Of a DNA stretch of 64,000 nt, positions 60,293-64,000 are shown piece after piece; position 1 is the stretch's first letter, and every line of letters starts with the position of its first letter. The position numbers were made by a program, and so were the translations under genes. The notes beneath the pieces were generated by a model. It saw only the letters and a list, made by a program, of their open reading frames with translations, searched no databases and had not been told where the DNA came from. Source of the stretch: UBA3537 sp965658025 (GTDB taxonomy: Bacteria > Bacteroidota > Bacteroidia > Flavobacteriales > Flavobacteriaceae); assembly GCA_965658025.1 (NCBI GenBank), contig CBFHQL010000002.1, positions 62,001 through 126,000 on the forward strand, given 5' to 3'.

Positions 60293-62767
60293 TTAAGACC
60301 CGCACATCAAACAATCGTCTCCTTCAGAAGTTTTAGCTTGTTCTATAAGGGCCTTCATCTCTTCGGCAGACATCGGTTCTACATCTGCGTCCATTGACGT
60401 TTGTTTTGAAAATTTCTCTGCGGTTTTAGCTGCTTTTTCTTGTTTTTGTTGCAGAACTTGAGTTTCTGTCTGTGCTTCAACTTGAGGTTGCTCTTTCTTT
60501 TTTGTGTCAAGTGTGAACTTAATCGCATCCACAGCACTTTTTGTTCTTAAGTAATACATCCCTGTTTTGAGTCCACTCTTCCAAGCATAGAAGTGCATAG
60601 AGGTCAATTTAGCCATTGTAGCGCCTTCCATAAACAAGTTAAGTGACTGCGACTGATCAATGAAGTATCCACGCTGACGAGACATATCAATAATGTCTTT
60701 CATGCTCAATTCCCAAACCGTTTTGTACAAGTCTTTAATATCTTGAGGGATAACATCAACATGTTGAATGGATCCATTGGCCCGCATGATTTCTTGTTTC
60801 AGCCCTTCATTCCAAAGCCCGAGTTGAACAAGATCTTCTAGAAGATGTTTGTTGACGACAATAAATTCTCCAGAAAGTACACGACGGGTATAAATATTGG
60901 ATGTGTAGGGCTCAAAACATTCGTTGTTCCCCAAAATTTGTGATGTACTGGCTGTTGGCATTGGCGCAACAAGTAGCGAGTTTCGCACTCCATTTTTAAG
61001 GACTTGTTTTCTAAGTTTAGCCCAATCCCACATACCGCTAAGCTCTTCGTCTTTTAGCCCCCAAAGGTTATATTGGAACTCTCCTTTACTTATTGGAGAT
61101 CCTTTATAAGTTTCGTAAGGCCCTTCAGCTTTTGCTTCTTCCATAGAAGCTGTAACGGCTGCAAAATAAATGGTTTCAAAAATGTCTTGATTCAACTTTT
61201 TGGCTTCATCACTTGTAAATGGCAAACGTAGTTTGATGAACGTATCGGCCAATCCTTGTACCCCTAATCCAATTGGACGGTGTCTAAAATTGGAGTTTTG
61301 AGCTTCTATAACTGGATAATAATTTCGATCGATAACCTTGTTGAGGTTCTTTGTTACACGCTTGGTGATTTTGAATAACTCTTTGTGATCAAAAGCACCA
61401 TCTTTGATGAACATTGGCAACGCAATTGAGGCCAAGTTACATACTGCAACTTCGTCTGGAGAGGTGTACTCTATGATTTCTGTACAAAGGTTTGAAGAAC
61501 GAATGGTCCCCAAATTTTGTTGATTCGATTTACGGTTCGCTGCGTCTTTATAGAGCATGTAAGGTGTCCCTGTTTCAATTTGAGATTCTGTGATTTTTTC
61601 CCACAATTCTCGTGCTTTGATGGTTTTTCTTCCTTTGCCTTCTTGCTCATATTTTGTATACAATGCCTCAAACTCTTCACTATGCGTATCAGGAAGTCCT
61701 GGACACTCATTTGGGCACATCAATGTCCATTCGCCGTCTTCTTGTACACGCTTCATGAATAGGTCCGGAATCCACATGGCATAAAACAAATCACGTGCAC
61801 GCATTTCTTCTTTTCCATGGTTTTTCTTTAAATCCAAGAAATCAAAAATATCGGCATGCCACGGCTCAAGGTATACGGCAAAACTCCCTTTTCGTTTTCC
61901 TCCACCTTGATCAACGTAACGAGCGGTATCGTTATAGACACGTAGCATAGGCACAATCCCATTACTCGTCCCATTGGTGCCTGCAATATAACTTCCTGTA
62001 GCGCGAATGTTATGCATCGCCAAACCAATTCCTCCAGCAGATTGTGAAATCTTGGCCGTTTGTTTTAGTGTGTCGTAAATTCCATCTATACTATCATCTT
62101 TCATGGTGAGTAGAAAACACGAAGACATTTGTGGTTTTGGCGTACCTGAATTAAACAAAGTTGGTGTGGCGTGTGTAAAATATTTTTTAGACATCAAAGT
62201 GTAGGTTTCAATAGCCGCATCTAAATCGTCTAAATGAATCCCAATAGACACACGCATCAACATATGTTGTGGACGCTCAGCAATTTTGCCATTGAGTTTC
62301 AATAGGTATGAACGCTCAAGGGTTTTAAAGCCAAAATAATCGTACCCAAAATCTCTGTTGTAGATGATTGTTGAGTCTAATTTTTCTTTGTTCTTCATGA
62401 TGACATCATAGACCTCATCTGAAAGTAGTGGCGCATCTTTCCCAGTACGAGGATTGACGTAGGTATACAAGTCGTGCATGACTTCACTAAACGTCTTTTT
62501 TGTACTCTTATGTAAATTAGAAACGGAAATACGCGCAGCAAGGCGTGCATAATCTGGGTGAGCAGTGGTCATGGTTGCTGCAATTTCTGCGGCCAAATTG
62601 TCCAACTCACTTGTGGTTACACCATCATAAAGACCATCAATAACACGCATTGCAACTTTCAACGGGTCAACAAGTTCATTTAAACCATAACACAGTTTCC
62701 TGATACGTGCAGTGATTTTGTCAAACATTATTTCTTCTTTTCTTCCGTCTCTTTTTAATACGTACAT
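60293..62767 (-). CDS. nrdA: Ribonucleoside-diphosphate reductase, class I alpha subunit
   Basis: 824 residues from the ATG at 62767 (MYVLKRDGRKEEIMFDKITA); the TTG at 62800 would add eleven residues and is unlikely. An N-terminal ATP-cone is followed by the ten-stranded catalytic barrel: SSCFLLTMKDDSIDGI (first redox Cys), SNLCTEIIEYTSPDEVAVCN with the radical-site Cys, and GNNECFEPYTSNIYTRR. The C terminus DDCLMCGS holds the CXXC relay pair. A Lys/Gln-rich segment at about 765-805 precedes the tail. It reduces NDPs to dNDPs with NrdB, encoded 166 bp upstream. Confidence 0.96.
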   Translation of the reverse strand: MYVLKRDGRKEEIMFDKITARIRKLCYGLNELVDPLKVAMRVIDGLYDGVTTSELDNLAAEIAATMTTAHPDYARLAARISVSNLHKSTKKTFSEVMHDLYTYVNPRTGKDAPLLSDEVYDVIMKNKEKLDSTIIYNRDFGYDYFGFKTLERSYLLKLNGKIAERPQHMLMRVSIGIHLDDLDAAIETYTLMSKKYFTHATPTLFNSGTPKPQMSSCFLLTMKDDSIDGIYDTLKQTAKISQSAGGIGLAMHNIRATGSYIAGTNGTSNGIVPMLRVYNDTARYVDQGGGKRKGSFAVYLEPWHADIFDFLDLKKNHGKEEMRARDLFYAMWIPDLFMKRVQEDGEWTLMCPNECPGLPDTHSEEFEALYTKYEQEGKGRKTIKARELWEKITESQIETGTPYMLYKDAANRKSNQQNLGTIRSSNLCTEIIEYTSPDEVAVCNLASIALPMFIKDGAFDHKELFKITKRVTKNLNKVIDRNYYPVIEAQNSNFRHRPIGLGVQGLADTFIKLRLPFTSDEAKKLNQDIFETIYFAAVTASMEEAKAEGPYETYKGSPISKGEFQYNLWGLKDEELSGMWDWAKLRKQVLKNGVRNSLLVAPMPTASTSQILGNNECFEPYTSNIYTRRVLSGEFIVVNKHLLEDLVQLGLWNEGLKQEIMRANGSIQHVDVIPQDIKDLYKTVWELSMKDIIDMSRQRGYFIDQSQSLNLFMEGATMAKLTSMHFYAWKSGLKTGMYYLRTKSAVDAIKFTLDTKKKEQPQVEAQTETQVLQQKQEKAAKTAEKFSKQTSMDADVEPMSAEEMKALIEQAKTSEGDDCLMCGS

Positions 62768-62933
62768 AATTTTTTTTGTTAGTTGCTTTTCTTTAGTCAA
62801 AAAAAGCGGTTAGTTGGTTATTCTATCGTTTTCGGCTTTCGCAAAAACACAGTTGGTTGTAAACATGATGGAAAATTAATTCCAACGTATACTATAGTAT
62901 TGATGGTGCTTCGGTGTTCTAATGAACAACAGA

Positions 62934-63914
62934 TTAGAAATCTGTGTCGAAACTATATTTGTTGGTGTCCTCTTCTTCTTTGTTGAGTACACCCGCTTTT
63001 TGATATTCAGAGACACGTTTTTCAAAGAAATTTGTTTTTCCTTGAAGTGAAATCATGTCCATAAAGTCAAATGGATTTGAGGTGTTGTATTCTTTCTCAC
63101 AGCCCAGCTCTAACAAAAGTCGATCTGCAACAAATTCTAAATACTGTGCCATGAGTTTTGAGTTCATTCCGATCAAACTCACTGGAAGTGATTCGGTAAT
63201 AAACTCGCGTTCTATGTTTAGTGCATCAACAATGATTCCTCTAATGCGCTCCTTTGGCACTTTATTGACAAGGTGCTTATTGTGTAGGTGTACCGCAAAA
63301 TCTGCATGAACGCCTTCATCCCTAGAAATCAGTTCGTTTGAGAACGTGAGCCCGGGCATCAAGCCACGTTTTTTTAACCAAAATATAGAACAAAATGCGC
63401 CTGAAAAAAAGATGCCTTCTACAGCTGCAAATGCAATCAAACGCTCTGCAAAACTTGGAGACTCTATCCATTTTAAAGCCCAATCGGCTTTTTTCTTGAT
63501 GGCTGGAAAATTCTCAATGGCGTTGAAAAGTTTGTCTTTTTCTGTTTCGTCTTTTACGTAAGTATCGATCAACAATGAATAGGTTTCGCTGTGGATGTTC
63601 TCCATCATGATTTGAAATCCATAAAAGAATTTTGCTTCACTGTACTGAACTTCATTGACAAAGTTTTCTGCCAAGTTTTCATTTACAATACCATCACTTG
63701 CTGCGAAAAATGCCAAAATATGCTTAATGAAATAGCGCTCATCATCGGTTAGCTTTTCATTCCAGTCGGTAAGATCTTGATGTAAATCAATTTCTTCGGC
63801 TGTCCAAAAACTTGCTTCAGATTTTTTGTACCACTCCCAAATATCGTGGTGCTGAATTGGGAAAATAACAAATCGGTCTTTGTTTTCTTTTAGAATTGGC
63901 TCTACTTGTGGCAT
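62934..63914 (-). CDS. nrdB: Ribonucleoside-diphosphate reductase, class I beta subunit
   Basis: 326 residues. Di-iron ferritin-like protein: SFWTAEEIDLHQDLTDW (first Asp/Glu ligand), FFYGFQIMMENIHSETYSLL with the radical Tyr and Glu/His ligands, and AAVEGIFFSGAFCSIFWLKK and DEGVHADFAVHL (second set). The C-terminal tail ends in KYSFDTDF, the peptide that docks on NrdA. It makes the tyrosyl radical used by NrdA. The upstream 86 bp to the window edge hold only a weak -7-like AATCTTTG; nothing firm. Confidence 0.96.
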   Translation of the reverse strand: MPQVEPILKENKDRFVIFPIQHHDIWEWYKKSEASFWTAEEIDLHQDLTDWNEKLTDDERYFIKHILAFFAASDGIVNENLAENFVNEVQYSEAKFFYGFQIMMENIHSETYSLLIDTYVKDETEKDKLFNAIENFPAIKKKADWALKWIESPSFAERLIAFAAVEGIFFSGAFCSIFWLKKRGLMPGLTFSNELISRDEGVHADFAVHLHNKHLVNKVPKERIRGIIVDALNIEREFITESLPVSLIGMNSKLMAQYLEFVADRLLLELGCEKEYNTSNPFDFMDMISLQGKTNFFEKRVSEYQKAGVLNKEEEDTNKYSFDTDF

Positions 63915-64000
63915 GTTTTGTCTTATTTTTTTGTTTTATAAATTGGTTTTATAGCACCTAACAAAGATTTAAAATTGTAGCTTTAAATAAAAGTCATTTT

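Noticed and set aside
1..64000. Insertion sequences, prophage, integrase, CRISPR or toxin-antitoxin system
   Set aside because: No transposase, integrase, cas gene, repeat-spacer array or terminal repeats were seen. The YwqK-like protein is exported, which argues against a toxin-antitoxin role.

Overview
The window is a contiguous stretch of a Bacteroidota chromosome, almost certainly family Flavobacteriaceae. The evidence is low G+C, sprA (type IX secretion) behind ruvA, a full alternative complex III operon joined to cytochrome oxidase genes, a family 117 glycosyltransferase-like DUF2723 protein, a TonB-dependent receptor with a CarboxypepD-like N-terminal domain, and promoters of the Bacteroidota type (TTG, about 17-21 bp, then TANNTTTG). 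There are no phage genes, insertion sequences or CRISPR arrays. Most of the window is conserved core genome.

Layout. 1-7000 (minus): sprA (cut by the left edge, TTG start), ruvA, maeB, queG, ruvB. 7040-18393 (minus): one respiratory operon, actA-B-C-D-E-F then coxB and coxA, closed by a terminator. 18560-18931 (plus): a small SPOR-domain protein. 18957-23385 (minus): rimP-nusA-infB, whose short leader carries a terminator-like hairpin, then tRNA-Gln. 23737-34485: a DUF2723 membrane protein, a thioredoxin-fold protein without its CXXC, a metallophosphoesterase, and an operon-like run of sugar MFS transporter, glycosylasparaginase and polA. 34482-39560 (minus): sucB, sucA and a polyprenyl diphosphate synthase. 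39684-46032 (plus): a TetR regulator followed by a complete RND efflux operon. 46085-51709: aspS, a small membrane protein, tadA and dxs (divergent, 38 bp apart), dgt. 60293-63914 (minus): nrdA and nrdB.

The accessory part is 51710-60271. It holds a TonB-dependent receptor, a surface-type lipoprotein of probable beta-helix fold, a small secreted MORN/YwqK-like protein, an OprO/OprP-like phosphate-selective porin and a PiT phosphate transporter fused to a PhoU-like domain. The non-coding DNA between these genes carries direct repeats of a (T)TAACA(TT) core at about 11-bp spacing, the arrangement of Pho boxes, at a fixed distance (12 nt from the last core to the -7 element) in two promoters. 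One of these promoters has no gene behind it: it leads into about 100 nt ending in a strong one-directional terminator, which I interpret as a candidate phosphate-responsive small RNA. The working model is a phosphate-starvation island with outer-membrane import (receptor plus lipoprotein, porin), inner-membrane import (PiT-PhoU) and a regulatory RNA. No phoB/phoR pair is in the window, so the regulator is inferred.

Several genes (ruvB, the polyprenyl synthase gene, tadA, dxs and nearly the TetR gene) have the -7 element only 4-9 nt before the start codon, which predicts leaderless or nearly leaderless transcripts.
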